Shown: positions 1 through 7,858 of the stretch, one piece after another
How positions within the stretch are numbered: the stretch's first letter is position 1
Layout: every line of letters starts with the position of its first letter
Source of the DNA: Candidatus Halocynthiibacter alkanivorans
GTDB lineage: Bacteria > Pseudomonadota > Alphaproteobacteria > Rhodobacterales > Rhodobacteraceae
Assembly: GCF_003333265.1 (NCBI RefSeq)
Contig: NZ_QOLB01000117.1
Span: 61,330-125,329 of the forward strand
Direction: 5' to 3'
DNA: 64,000 bases
The notes under the pieces: model-generated
Databases searched by the model: none
What the model saw: only the letters and a program-made list of their open reading frames with translations
What the model was told of the DNA's origin: nothing
Translations under genes and position numbers: made by a program

Positions 1-1
1 G

Positions 2-517
2 AGTTTCCACACTGAGGAACGGCGAGACGCGATGCTGACCTATGTGGTCGATCTTTACGCCGGGGATCTCGGCGAATTCCCCGACGCGGTGACGCTGGAA
101 GACGCGCATCTGGACCGGTCGGGTTATTATGCGCTGGGGCGCCATGTGGCCGGAAATCACCACGATATGAAAGAACGCCAGCTGGATTTTTATGGCGGGC
201 TGCGCTGGCGCTTTGAAGAACATGTCCCGGCGCCGCGCCGCCGCATTGACCGGGTGTCGCTGTTCCGGGCTCAAGACAGCGTGACCCTGCTGCCGGGTCA
301 TGTGTTCAGCGACGAGGAATACAACACCTACGCCTGCCGCTGGCATCACAATCTGACTGCGGCAGTGGCCTCGTTCCGCACCGCAAAGGCGCTGCGCAGC
401 AACAGCGGATCGCGCGCTGCCATCGACACGTTCAAATGGCATAATTCGGTGCCGTTTGACTGGCATTCCCAGCAATTACTGGATCTGGGGCTGATGGAAC
501 CGGGGCAATGGTTTTAG
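2..517 (+). CDS. C-terminal part of an unrecognised protein, possibly sulfotransferase-like
   Basis: The reading frame is open from the window edge; an internal ATG lies at 32, but codons before it (encoding SFHTEERRDA) are also open, so this is probably the 3' end of a longer gene. The visible part is about 170 residues, rich in His, Arg, Trp and aromatic residues, with no signal peptide or membrane segment. The pattern LTYVVDLYAGDLGEFPDA faintly recalls C-terminal parts of Roseobacter sulfotransferase (NodH-like) proteins, but the nucleotide-binding loop would lie outside the window, so this is a guess. It ends with TAG at 515-517. Confidence 0.55.
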   Translation, partial: SFHTEERRDAMLTYVVDLYAGDLGEFPDAVTLEDAHLDRSGYYALGRHVAGNHHDMKERQLDFYGGLRWRFEEHVPAPRRRIDRVSLFRAQDSVTLLPGHVFSDEEYNTYACRWHHNLTAAVASFRTAKALRSNSGSRAAIDTFKWHNSVPFDWHSQQLLDLGLMEPGQWF

Positions 518-827
518 CTTGGTGAGGCCGGGTAGTGGTACCGGGCTGTGCCTCCCGGCAGCGTCTCGCTGAAGTGTCTCGCGGGAGTGTCTCAGGCGGT
601 CATTCCGGTCTGAGGTTCAGGGCGGTGTTTCCGCTCGCAGAGCCGGGCCGCCTCTGGCCCTGGTGCAGGGGCAAGGGCAAGGGCAAGGACTCCAGATGAC
701 CGGTGCCTCCGTTTCAGGCCATGACCGGGCCCTGCCACTGTTGCAGGTGCCAGTGGTCATGACCGGCGCCCACGCTACTGGCCAAAACCGCGCCCCTGCC
801 CCTGCCCCGGAACCAGTTATAGTCCTG
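518..827. other. gene-free spacer with low-complexity G/C runs
   Basis: No convincing gene. It holds three tandem GGGCAA units near 668-688, a C-rich counterpart near 793-810 (repeated CCCCTG), and a long imperfect inverted repeat whose arms begin CATGACC (about 720) and end GGTCATG (about 761). It separates the first gene from a convergently transcribed SDR gene, so it may contain terminators, but no T-tract is present. Confidence 0.4.
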
Positions 828-1532
828 TCACACCGAGCGGGTCAGCCCGCCGTCGATGCGGATATTCTGGCCGGTGACATAGGCCGCCACGTCTGAGGCC
901 AGGTAGGAGATCAGCCCGGCGACCTCATCAGAGGTGCCATAGCGTCCCATCGGAATGCGCGCCTTGCGCTCATCGGTCTCTGGCAGGCTGTCGATGAAAC
1001 CGGGCAGCACATTGTTCATGCGCAGATTGTCCGCCGCGTAGCGGTCCGTAAACAGTTTGGTGAAACTGGCCAGCGCAGCGCGAAATACGCCGGAGGTCGG
1101 GAACAGCGGGTCGGGTTCAAAGGTAGCGAAGGTCGAGATGTTGATGATGCTGCCGCCGCCCCGGGCTGCCATCAGCGGGGCGACCATGCGCGTGGGCCGG
1201 ATGACATTGAGCAGATAGAACTCCATGCCCAGATGCCAGTCGTCATCCGAAATCTCCAGCACTTCGCCTTTGGGTCCATGGCCCGCTGAGTTGACCAGCA
1301 CATCGATACGCCCCCAGCGCTCTGTCGCCAGATCCACCAGCGCCTGAAGATCGTCAGGCGACTGGTTGGAGCCGGTGACACCCACACCGCCAAGCTCTTC
1401 TGCCAGCGCCTGGCCTTTGCCCGAAGAGGACAGCACCGCGATCCGGTGGCCGTCCGCCGCCAGCCGGCGCGCGGCGGCAGCGCCAAGCCCGCTGCCGCCG
1501 GCGGTGATAAGAGCAACTTTCTGCGTATCCAT
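828..1532 (-). CDS. divergent SDR-family protein lacking the catalytic Tyr/Lys
   Basis: A 234-residue short-chain dehydrogenase/reductase fold. The N-terminal dinucleotide-binding loop is TAGGSGLG (residues 10-17), NSAG is at 81-84, the Ser region NIST at 131-134, and a C-terminal TGQNIRIDGG matches the family. The usual YxxxK is replaced: aligned on the following AAL, the Tyr position is Ser147 and the Lys position is Arg151 (SGVFRAAL). Classical oxidoreductase chemistry is therefore doubtful. The ATG at 1532 is preceded by AAAGGA. The gene is divergent from a LysR regulator 114 bp away, which probably controls it. Substrate unknown. Confidence 0.85.
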   Translation of the reverse strand: MDTQKVALITAGGSGLGAAAARRLAADGHRIAVLSSSGKGQALAEELGGVGVTGSNQSPDDLQALVDLATERWGRIDVLVNSAGHGPKGEVLEISDDDWHLGMEFYLLNVIRPTRMVAPLMAARGGGSIINISTFATFEPDPLFPTSGVFRAALASFTKLFTDRYAADNLRMNNVLPGFIDSLPETDERKARIPMGRYGTSDEVAGLISYLASDVAAYVTGQNIRIDGGLTRSV

Positions 1533-1592
1533 AACAACATTCCTTTTGCTAAAGCTTGCGCCAGTCTGATCCGGTTCTGGCGGCTTGACTAA

Positions 1593-1639
1593 TCATGTCT
1601 CATCGCTTCAGGCTGTAGAAAATCTACTGGCTGACATGA
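1593..1639. promoter_or_regulatory. dyad symmetries in the SDR/LysR intergenic region, candidate LysR operator
   Basis: Between the divergent genes lie a perfect palindrome GTAGA-AAA-TCTAC at 1615-1627 and a flanking inverted repeat TCATGTC (1593-1599) / GACATGA (1633-1639). LysR-type regulators usually bind dyads of the T-N11-A kind near their own start and the divergent target promoter. The position fits; binding is inferred. Confidence 0.4.
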
Positions 1640-1646
1640 GGCAACG

Positions 1647-2513
1647 ATGCGCATACCCAATCTGAACAGCTTGCGGATGTTTGATGCCGCCGCCCGGCAT
1701 CTGAACTTCCGGCTGGCCGCCGAAGAGCTGCACCTGAGCCAGGGCGCGGTGGCCCAGCAGGTGCGCCGGCTGGAGGCAGATCTCGGGGTGGTGCTGTTTC
1801 ACCGCCAGGCGCGGGGGCTGGCGCTGACGGATCAGGGGCGCAGCTATCACCTGCCGGTGCGCCGGGCGCTGGCCCTGATTGACGGTGCGACCCGTGCGCT
1901 GCACCCGCAGGTGCTGCAGGTGACGCTCAGCGTGCCGCCGTCTTTTGCCGCCAAATGGCTGGTGCCACGGCTGGCAGAGTTTGCCCGCCAGCACCCGGAT
2001 ATCGATCTGCAGACCGTGGCCAGCGAATCCATCGCCAGTTTCCGCAACGACGGCGTCGATATTGCCATCCGCCAGGGCTGCCCGCCTTTTGGTGCCGGGC
2101 TGCGGGTGGATCTGCTGGCGCCGCTGGATCTCTGCGCCGTCTGCAGTGAGGGTTATGCGACGGAAAGCCCGGCAGTGCACGCCGCCGGTGATCTGCTGCG
2201 TCATCTGCCGGTCCAGGACGGTCACCGCCACTGGGACCGGCTGTTTCACCACCTGCCCCACTGGCCGGAGCAGCGTATTTTGCAGTTCAACCAGACCGCT
2301 CTGGCACTGGAGGCCGCCGCAAATGGCCAGGGTGTGGCGATTGCGCCGCGCATTCTTGTGGAGACCGATCTGGCCAGTGGCCGGCTGGTACAGCTGTGGC
2401 AATTGCCGGTGCAGGATGCCTCTGGTTTTTACGTGGTGTGCCCGGATGATGCCGGTGACAAAACAGCGCAAAAAAGGCTGACAGGCTGGCTTCTGGCTGA
2501 GGCCGGAGCGTGA
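1647..2513 (+). CDS. LysR-family transcriptional regulator (GcvA-like)
   Basis: 288 residues. The N-terminal winged helix-turn-helix starts IPNLNSLRMFDAAARHLNF, continues through AAEELHLSQGAVAQQVRRLE and a Gly-rich wing (LGVVLFHRQARGLALTDQG). A type 2 periplasmic-binding-like co-inducer domain follows from about residue 90 (VTLSVPPSFAAKWLVPRL). The N-terminal signature is that of the GcvA/AmpR-like branch. Divergent from the SDR gene, with two dyads between them, so local autoregulation and control of the SDR gene are likely. The inducer cannot be read from the sequence. Confidence 0.9.
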   Translation: MRIPNLNSLRMFDAAARHLNFRLAAEELHLSQGAVAQQVRRLEADLGVVLFHRQARGLALTDQGRSYHLPVRRALALIDGATRALHPQVLQVTLSVPPSFAAKWLVPRLAEFARQHPDIDLQTVASESIASFRNDGVDIAIRQGCPPFGAGLRVDLLAPLDLCAVCSEGYATESPAVHAAGDLLRHLPVQDGHRHWDRLFHHLPHWPEQRILQFNQTALALEAAANGQGVAIAPRILVETDLASGRLVQLWQLPVQDASGFYVVCPDDAGDKTAQKRLTGWLLAEAGA

Positions 2514-2631
2514 CGACCACATCGTTGCCCCTGCTTTACTTTGCGGAAAGCGCACTTATGTATGAGAGCCACCACACCGGACCCGCCCGGTTTACAGGGC
2601 GGATCGCCCGTTCCAATTGAAAGACCCAAAG

Positions 2632-3060
2632 ATGACCGAGATCAAATCCGGCGACACTGTTCGCATCCATTACACCGGCACACTGTCTGACGGCGCCGTG
2701 TTCGACAGCTCGGAAGGGCGCGACCCGCTGGAATTCGAAGTCGGCTCCGGCATGATTATCACCGGGCTCGACAAAGCGTTGCCCGGCATGGTGGTGGGCG
2801 AGCGGAAAAAAGTGGTGATTGCGCCGGGCGAGGCCTATGGCCATATCGACCCCGCCGCGCGCCAGGCCCTGCCGCGCGCCCAGATTCCGGACGATATCCC
2901 GGTTGAGATTGGGTTGCAGCTGCAGATGCAGAGCCCCGAGGGCCGGGTGATCCCGGTGACCATCGTGGAGGTCTCGGAGGAGACGGTGACGCTGGACGCC
3001 AATCACGCGCTGGCCGGCAAAGAGCTGACCTTTGATTTTGAGATCGTCTCGATCAACTGA
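2632..3060 (+). CDS. FKBP-type peptidyl-prolyl cis-trans isomerase, SlyD-like
   Basis: 142 residues from the ATG at 2632; an in-frame TTG at 2617 would add five residues without support. The FKBP core reads VRIHYTGTLSDGAVFDSS, then GSGMIITGLDKALPGMVVGE and the conserved APGEAYG. The IF (insert-in-flap) domain follows (residues about 70-120), ending in NHALAGKELTFDFEIVSI, the SlyD-type signature. The His-rich metal-binding tail of enterobacterial SlyD is absent. Expected to act as a cytoplasmic folding catalyst/chaperone. It stands alone and is followed by a strong terminator. Confidence 0.92.
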   Translation: MTEIKSGDTVRIHYTGTLSDGAVFDSSEGRDPLEFEVGSGMIITGLDKALPGMVVGERKKVVIAPGEAYGHIDPAARQALPRAQIPDDIPVEIGLQLQMQSPEGRVIPVTIVEVSEETVTLDANHALAGKELTFDFEIVSIN

Positions 3061-3081
3061 GCCGCGCCAGAAATGATTGAG

Positions 3082-3108
3082 AAAGGGCGCCTGCGGGCGT
3101 CCTTTTTT
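3082..3108 (+). terminator. Rho-independent terminator after the FKBP gene
   Basis: AAAGGGCGCC, loop TGCG, GGGCGTCCTTT form a continuous 10-bp stem (one G-T pair), followed by a run of six T. A near-copy lies after the lipoprotein gene at 3813. Confidence 0.9.
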
Positions 3109-3401
3109 GTGCCTGCCGGTCATGCGGGCTGGCAGGCTTGCGCATGGAAGATCGTGGCTGGATGCCGATTGCGGCAGTTTCATGATGCCCCCCCGGGCAG
3201 TCACGGGCCCGGCTGGACATTTATGACAGGTCTTTGCCCTGCTTGCGATTCCCCGGCCGGGGTCCCGACGAAATCTGAACGCCCCCTGACCACATTATTG
3301 ACAGGTTCGGCTGGCTAGTGGTGCTGGCAATTTCAGCCACAGAACGACTATTTCAACGCCCGTACATCAATCACAATTAAACCAGCATGAGAGTATTTCA
3401 G

Positions 3402-3782
3402 ATGAAGATATTATTGTCGTCCCTTGCCGCCGCCGTTGTGCTTACGGCGTGCACCGTCAATCCGCAAAAAGCAGAGGTGCGCAGAAACGCCTTTATTCAG
3501 AAGGCGTTTCCAAACCCTGCCGACCAGCGCGGGCTGGATCTGTTCATACCGCTGGAATCTGCGGGCATCTACCCGACGCTGCAGATCTCATATTTCACCC
3601 AGGAGGTCAGTGAGCCTGAAGTCAGACGGCGGGCGGCGTCGTTTTGCGCACGGCAGAACAGCCCACGCCTGACCGGCCAGGCTGTGATCGAAAGGGATAT
3701 CGGCTATGGCACCCGGACAATTCCCGGTCGCCCTGCCAGGCAGATCCGTACAATATTCTATTCCTGCGTCAAGTCGGCATAG
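3402..3782 (+). CDS. small predicted lipoprotein of unknown function
   Basis: 126 residues from the ATG at 3402; an upstream in-frame ATG at 3387 (MRVFQ) is possible but would lengthen the n-region unusually. MKILLSSLAAAVVLTAC is a typical lipoprotein signal with lipobox LTAC and lipidated Cys17. The mature part has two more Cys (SFCARQ and FYSCVK near the C-terminus), which may form a disulfide. I do not recognise a domain. It lies between two near-identical terminators, so it is probably monocistronic. Likely anchored in the inner or outer membrane facing the periplasm. Confidence 0.75.
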   Translation: MKILLSSLAAAVVLTACTVNPQKAEVRRNAFIQKAFPNPADQRGLDLFIPLESAGIYPTLQISYFTQEVSEPEVRRRAASFCARQNSPRLTGQAVIERDIGYGTRTIPGRPARQIRTIFYSCVKSA

Positions 3783-3812
3783 AGCGGGACGAAAGTTTCA
3801 GCGAACACACCG

Positions 3813-3837
3813 AAAGGGCGCCTCCGGGCGTCCTTTT
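3813..3837 (+). terminator. Rho-independent terminator after the lipoprotein gene
   Basis: AAAGGGCGCC, loop TCCG, GGGCGTCCTTTT: the same stem as at 3082 with a different tetraloop and a shorter T-tract. Confidence 0.85.
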
Positions 3838-3973
3838 GCTGCCTGATTGCCAGGCGGGCTGGCGGCAGAGCGCTGTGCGGACCGGGGCAAGACACTCTGT
3901 GCGACGGGGCCCTGCGTTTCTTGCGACGGGTTTTATCGTTTCCGGGCCGGTGAGATCCCCCCTGCATTGGGGG

Positions 3974-4414
3974 CTATACGCCCTCATCCATGGCTCCGTC
4001 CCAGTCACAGACGACAACATCCTGCGTTTCACGGGCACCCAGTTTGCGGTACAGCGCCCTTGCTGCAGCATTATTGGCTTCAGTCGCCAGCCAGATGCCC
4101 CGGCATCCCCGCGCCCGCGCCAGTTGCAACAGCCGCCGAAGCAGCGCCGTTCCGATGCCGCGCAGGCGCATGTCTTTGCTGACGCCGACTTCACTGATCA
4201 GGAATGCCGGTGGCTTGTCGGGATGCAGCAGCACGCTGCCTGACGCCATACCGACAATTTTACCGGCGACCACGGCTATGATCATTTCATGCCCTGGATC
4301 CGCGATAAATGCCGCAAGTTGCACCAGGTCAACCGGGTGATCAAAGACATCGGCCCCCTCCAGCAGCCAGGCATTTTCAGCTCCGAGATGACGGATTTGT
4401 ATTTTGTCCTGCAT
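3974..4414 (-). CDS. GNAT-family N-acetyltransferase, resembling AAC(3)-I-type enzymes
   Basis: 146 residues from the ATG at 4414 (MQDKIQIRHL). The frame is open further upstream, but those codons look non-coding. The GNAT core is clear: strand SEVGVSKDMRLRGIGTALL carries the acetyl-CoA pyrophosphate loop R-x-x-G-I-G, and motif B is NNAAARALYRKLGARE. Overall layout (VFDHP, then IAVVAGKIVGMASG) resembles the aminoglycoside 3-N-acetyltransferase I subfamily, but most environmental members have no proven drug substrate, so resistance is not claimed. It lies opposite to its neighbours. Confidence 0.85.
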   Translation of the reverse strand: MQDKIQIRHLGAENAWLLEGADVFDHPVDLVQLAAFIADPGHEMIIAVVAGKIVGMASGSVLLHPDKPPAFLISEVGVSKDMRLRGIGTALLRRLLQLARARGCRGIWLATEANNAAARALYRKLGARETQDVVVCDWDGAMDEGV

Positions 4415-4599
4415 GGATCGATTTGAGCCCAGGTTGCTGCGTTTGGCAACTGCAGCGCTGACCGCAGCGCAGGGCGGCACAGGGGGCACGCTGGCGGAGA
4501 TACGACCAAAGAGATGCCGCCAAAGGCGTGCCCCGGCGACGTTGTCGGTCCGTGTCAGATGTGCAATGGTCCGGCAAAATTTCCGAGGAGTGGAATGCC

Positions 4600-5097
4600 G
4601 TGACCCTGGACAATTCTTTCGGTCTTCCGAACACCCATATTCAGATGCTGGCACCCGCCGCCGAGCTTGATTTCTTTGATCAACAGTCGGTGCGCCTGCC
4701 AAAAAACCTGAGCGCCACTGATGCGTGGATCAACATCATATCCCGTCCGGCGCCCCTTCTGAAAATGGCGTTTTCTATCCGGGACGCGGTATCGGCCCTG
4801 TTTGGGGTAAAACGTATTGGCGGGTTTACCGGCCAATATCCGGAAACCGTCAAAGTGGGAGACAAGCTCGACTTTTTTCTGGTTGAGCATGTCTCTCCGG
4901 ATGTTCTGACCCTGACCGCGCGGGACCGGCACCTGGATGTCATGACCTGTATTTCGCTCAGCCGGCAGGTGTTGACCATCACCTCTTCCGTCAAAACCCA
5001 TAACAGATTCGGGCGGTTCTATATGTTGCCCGTAGCGCCGGTTCACAGGCTTCTTGTGCGCAGTGATCTGAAGCGTCTGCGCCGGGCGCTTTCCTGA
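4600..5097 (+). CDS. DUF2867-like protein
   Basis: 165 residues from a GTG at 4600, chosen because GAGGAG lies at 4585-4590. The sequence runs through LPNTHIQMLAPAAELDFFDQ, a central region naming a compact alpha+beta fold (DAVSALFGVKRIGGFTG), and a strand-rich second half (LDFFLVEHVSPDVLTLTARD). This matches my recollection of the DUF2867 family, whose biochemical role is unknown. No signal peptide. It is followed 42 bp later by a small DUF gene in the same direction. Confidence 0.75.
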   Translation: MTLDNSFGLPNTHIQMLAPAAELDFFDQQSVRLPKNLSATDAWINIISRPAPLLKMAFSIRDAVSALFGVKRIGGFTGQYPETVKVGDKLDFFLVEHVSPDVLTLTARDRHLDVMTCISLSRQVLTITSSVKTHNRFGRFYMLPVAPVHRLLVRSDLKRLRRALS

Positions 5098-5139
5098 GTT
5101 TCAAATATTTCCAACGCCCCCCAAGAATCGAGACGAGAC

Positions 5140-5358
5140 ATGCGCGACACATTACGCCAAAAGATTATTGAGACCTGTGACCGTAAAATCGCACAAAAAG
5201 GACCGGGTGTGGGCCTGTCGTTTTATGCGTTTTTTGCCAATAAGAACGACGACCCTGCCCTGTTGATGGAGGCAGCCAGTTGGTGGATCGAGCGCCATAA
5301 GCTGGATCATTTCGAAAAAGCGGTGAAGATACGGGATATGGTGCTGCAGGGGGTGTAA
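5140..5358 (+). CDS. small conserved protein, DUF6500-like
   Basis: 72 residues, MRDTLRQKIIETCDRKIAQK start. GVGLSFYAFFANKNDDPALLMEAASWW is the conserved centre of a short family I recall as DUF6500. Mostly helical, soluble and without Cys clusters beyond one Cys. No function is known. It follows the DUF2867-like gene and may be cotranscribed with it. Confidence 0.7.
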   Translation: MRDTLRQKIIETCDRKIAQKGPGVGLSFYAFFANKNDDPALLMEAASWWIERHKLDHFEKAVKIRDMVLQGV

Positions 5359-5581
5359 CAGGCGCGTTCGGGCGCAGGCGCTGCCGGGAAATTCGCCGCT
5401 GTACGCCACAGGCCGCGCCTGGCCGCAGCGCATAAAGTGACTTTGGCGGCAGGGAGAGCCGGTTTTCGCCTCAGATGTGCGCGCACCCCCCCTTTTCCCG
5501 GCCAATCACGGCGGCGGGCACATGCTGGTGACGTGGCACCGACGCATCGAAACTGCGTCATTTTGTCAATTGTCAAAGAAA

Positions 5582-5739
5582 TCCTTGCAAAGGATGCCGC
5601 ATCGACCTAAATGACCCTGGCTAACGTTTTTCTTTTTCGACCCACTGTCTCCCGGTTTCCGGCGTTCAGTCTTTCGATCCAGACCGACCACGCCAGGTTG
5701 CCGCACGATGCGGGCATCACAAATCAGGAGACTACGGAT
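5582..5739 (+). promoter_or_regulatory. probable long 5' leader of the cold-shock gene
   Basis: Cold-shock genes commonly carry long structured leaders that act as RNA thermosensors. About 160 bp upstream of the csp start has no coding sequence; it includes T-rich CTAACGTTTTTCTTTTTCG and ends in CAGGAG ahead of the ATG. The exact transcription start is not visible. Confidence 0.35.
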
Positions 5740-5946
5740 ATGGCCAATGGCACCGTAAAATGGTTCAACACTACTAAAGGCTTCGGCTTTATCGCACCCG
5801 ACAATGGCGGCAAAGATGTGTTCGTACACATTTCTGCAGTTGAGCGTTCCGGCCTCACCGGCCTGGCCGACAACCAGAAAGTAACTTTCGACATCGAATC
5901 CGGCCGTGACGGTCGTGAGTCCGCTATCAACCTCGAACTGGCCTAA
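5740..5946 (+). CDS. cold-shock domain protein (copy 1)
   Basis: 68 residues, the standard length of a single CSD. RNP1 is KGFGFIAP and RNP2 is VFVHISAV; both nucleic-acid-binding aromatic patches are intact. ATG at 5740 has CAGGAG eight bases upstream. Expected role: single-stranded RNA/DNA chaperone. A near-identical second copy lies at 49470, differing mainly at residues 15, 21-24 and 45-47. A strong hairpin follows. Confidence 0.95.
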   Translation: MANGTVKWFNTTKGFGFIAPDNGGKDVFVHISAVERSGLTGLADNQKVTFDIESGRDGRESAINLELA

Positions 5947-5973
5947 GCCTTTACGAGCGCATAGTTTTTGAGA

Positions 5974-6003
5974 CGCGGCCCCTTCACGGGGGCCGCGTTT
6001 TGC
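5974..6003 (+). terminator. Rho-independent terminator after cold-shock gene 1
   Basis: CGCGGCCCC / GGGGCCGCG stem (5974-5997), small TTCAC-type loop, followed by TTTTGCG. Confidence 0.85.
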
Positions 6004-6706
6004 GTTTCCGGACCCGGGTGTGTCCCGGCTTGAGATGACTTTCCCGACCGGCGTGCAGCGGGCGCAATATCGTACCCTGCAAAGTCGTGTCGTTCCTGAT
6101 CGCCGCCGCCACAATCGCAATGGTCGCGACGCGCCGGACGCGCCTGTCAGCGGGAGCCGGTGACAAAGCGTAACGCCCGGACCGGCAGCAGGATATATTG
6201 CGGTTCGCGCAACAACTCAGTGCACTGATGAGATTCGGGGCGAATCTGTGATTGCACAGGTTTGACGAAAAGAATCAGCCGCACCGGCCCAGCGCTTTTT
6301 TCCCAGCATGCCGGCGTGCCCTCGCTTTGACGGGGAATCACAGAACAGGGGACGTGCCTTTACCTGTGTCATTTCAGAGGGCTGGCAAGTCAGCGGAGCG
6401 GGTATGCAGACCAGGTGTTTCAAAAGGGGCGCATCAATGGCGGGGTTTGGACCTTGCTGCCGCCACCGCTGGCACACATCCGGGCGGAAGGCTGGCGGGC
6501 ATTACCCATCTGATGCGAAACTGAGCTGCCTGCAAACTGCCCCTGCCCCACCTGGTCGCGCCGGACGGTGGATAGCAGGCGGAAAGACGGCTGCAGAGCG
6601 GTCAATGACATCAGGCCAGGATTCAGGGCACGATTCGGGCCGCGATCCGGGCCAGGCGCCGGCTTCAGCTGTGTTGAGACCTGCATTTCAGCGCGGCGGA
6701 CACAGG
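6004..6706. other. gene-free spacer upstream of cold-shock terminator and irr 3' end
   Basis: About 700 bp without a convincing gene on either strand. The open frames are GC-rich chance frames lacking ribosome sites and family motifs. A short region near 6615-6655 repeats CGATTCGGGC / CGATCCGGGC. It separates convergent transcription of csp and irr. Confidence 0.5.
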
Positions 6707-7126
6707 TCAGCGTTTTTTGCGCACCCGGATCACCACATCGACCTTGTAGATTTCGGTGCCGTCAGGCGCGTCGGGCAACCGGGCAAATTCCAGATGCTCT
6801 TTGGGCGCGTCGGTCAGCTCAGAGCTGTCTTCAAAATAGAAATGCGGGTGGTCATCAACGCGGGTGTCAAAATAGCTTTTGGCGCCCTCGATGGTGATCT
6901 CCTGCACCAGCCCCACTTCGCAGAAGACCCGCAGTGTGTTGTAGACCGTCGCCAGAGACACCTGTAAGCCGCTGGCACGGACCGAGGCAAACAGGCCTTC
7001 GGCGGTGACATGGCGGTCCTGGCCGTCGCCGACCATCAGCGCTGCAAGTGCGAGCCGCTGTTTGGTGGGACGAAGGTCTGCCTGGGCCAGCCATTGCTGC
7101 CCCCGGATCACACTGAGATCGGTCAT
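6707..7126 (-). CDS. irr: iron response regulator Irr (Fur family)
   Basis: 139 residues from the ATG at 7126; an extra in-frame ATG at 7162 is less likely. The Fur-type winged helix reads LRPTKQRLALAALMV, HVTAEGLFASVRA, and VSLATVYNTLRVFCEVGLVQEI. The C-terminal part contains SYFDTRVDDHPHFYFEDSSELTD, with the His-rich metal/heme-sensing stretch HPHFYFED. Lack of the CxxC zinc motifs of Fur supports Irr. In alphaproteobacteria Irr represses or activates iron and heme genes under low iron. It is divergent from fabA, an arrangement I associate with Rhodobacteraceae. Confidence 0.92.
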   Translation of the reverse strand: MTDLSVIRGQQWLAQADLRPTKQRLALAALMVGDGQDRHVTAEGLFASVRASGLQVSLATVYNTLRVFCEVGLVQEITIEGAKSYFDTRVDDHPHFYFEDSSELTDAPKEHLEFARLPDAPDGTEIYKVDVVIRVRKKR

Positions 7127-7308
7127 GTTGTTGCCACTTATCGTCCGCTTCTGGTTTCGCACTTACTATAGGGTGCGCTGGCGTTGTGAATCAAACAGAA
7201 AACACTGTCTGACAGCTCTGTGGCCCCGGCCGCGCCTCTTGCCCCCGCTTCCCTGCGGATGCTAGAGGGAGAGGTAAGAAAACAGACTAAATTCAAGGGA
7301 CCGGCTGA
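7127..7308. promoter_or_regulatory. divergent promoter region of irr and fabA
   Basis: This 182-bp region must hold both divergent promoters. It includes an AT-richer core, GTGAATCAAACAGAAAACA (about 7186-7204), against a GC-rich background. I could not assign a confident Irr box (ICE), -35 or -10. Confidence 0.4.
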
Positions 7309-7818
7309 ATGGCACAATATCCGACAAGTTTTGACAAAGAAGAATTGCTGAAATGTGCGCGCGGTGAGCTGTTCGGCCCGGGAAACGCACAGCTGCCGGA
7401 ACCGCCGATGCTGATGATGGACCGGATCACTGAGGTCAGCTCGGACGGCGGCGCCCATGGCAAAGGCCATATCGTGGCTGAGTTCGACATCAACCCGGAC
7501 CTGTGGTTCTTTGGCTGCCATTTCCCCGGCAATCCAATCATGCCCGGCTGTCTCGGGCTGGACGGTCTGTGGCAGCTGACCGGGTTCAATCTGGGCTGGC
7601 GCGGCTGGCAGGGGCGTGGCTACGCGCTGGGTGTCGGTGAGGTCAAGCTGACCGGCATGGTGCGCCCGGAACGCAAGATGCTTAAATACTATGTTGATTT
7701 CACCAAAGCCATTCAGAACCGCCGGTTGACCATGGGGGTGGCCGATGGCCGCGTCGAGGCCGACGGTGAAGTGATTTATCTGGTCAAAGACATGAAAGTG
7801 GCGCTGTCTGCAAGCTGA
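7309..7818 (+). CDS. fabA: 3-hydroxydecanoyl-ACP dehydratase/isomerase FabA
   Basis: 169 residues, the usual length. The active-site His lies in [14 protein letters not shown] and the catalytic Asp in CLGLDGLWQ, as in Escherichia coli FabA. The enzyme dehydrates 3-hydroxydecanoyl-ACP and isomerises trans-2- to cis-3-decenoyl-ACP, the branch point to unsaturated fatty acids. First gene of fabA-fabB-fabI; fabB starts 40 bp downstream with AGGAG ahead of it. Confidence 0.97.
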   Translation: MAQYPTSFDKEELLKCARGELFGPGNAQLPEPPMLMMDRITEVSSDGGAHGKGHIVAEFDINPDLWFFGCHFPGNPIMPGCLGLDGLWQLTGFNLGWRGWQGRGYALGVGEVKLTGMVRPERKMLKYYVDFTKAIQNRRLTMGVADGRVEADGEVIYLVKDMKVALSAS

Positions 7819-7858
7819 CAGCTGCCACCACGGAATTACAGGGTACAGGAGTAGGCAT

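Noticed and set aside
1608..2555. 315-codon open frame antisense to the LysR gene
   Set aside because: It is a GC-rich shadow of a clearly recognised LysR gene; no family motif or ribosome site.
6308..6967. 219-codon open frame between csp and irr
   Set aside because: Overlaps irr antisense, no ribosome site, low-complexity composition.
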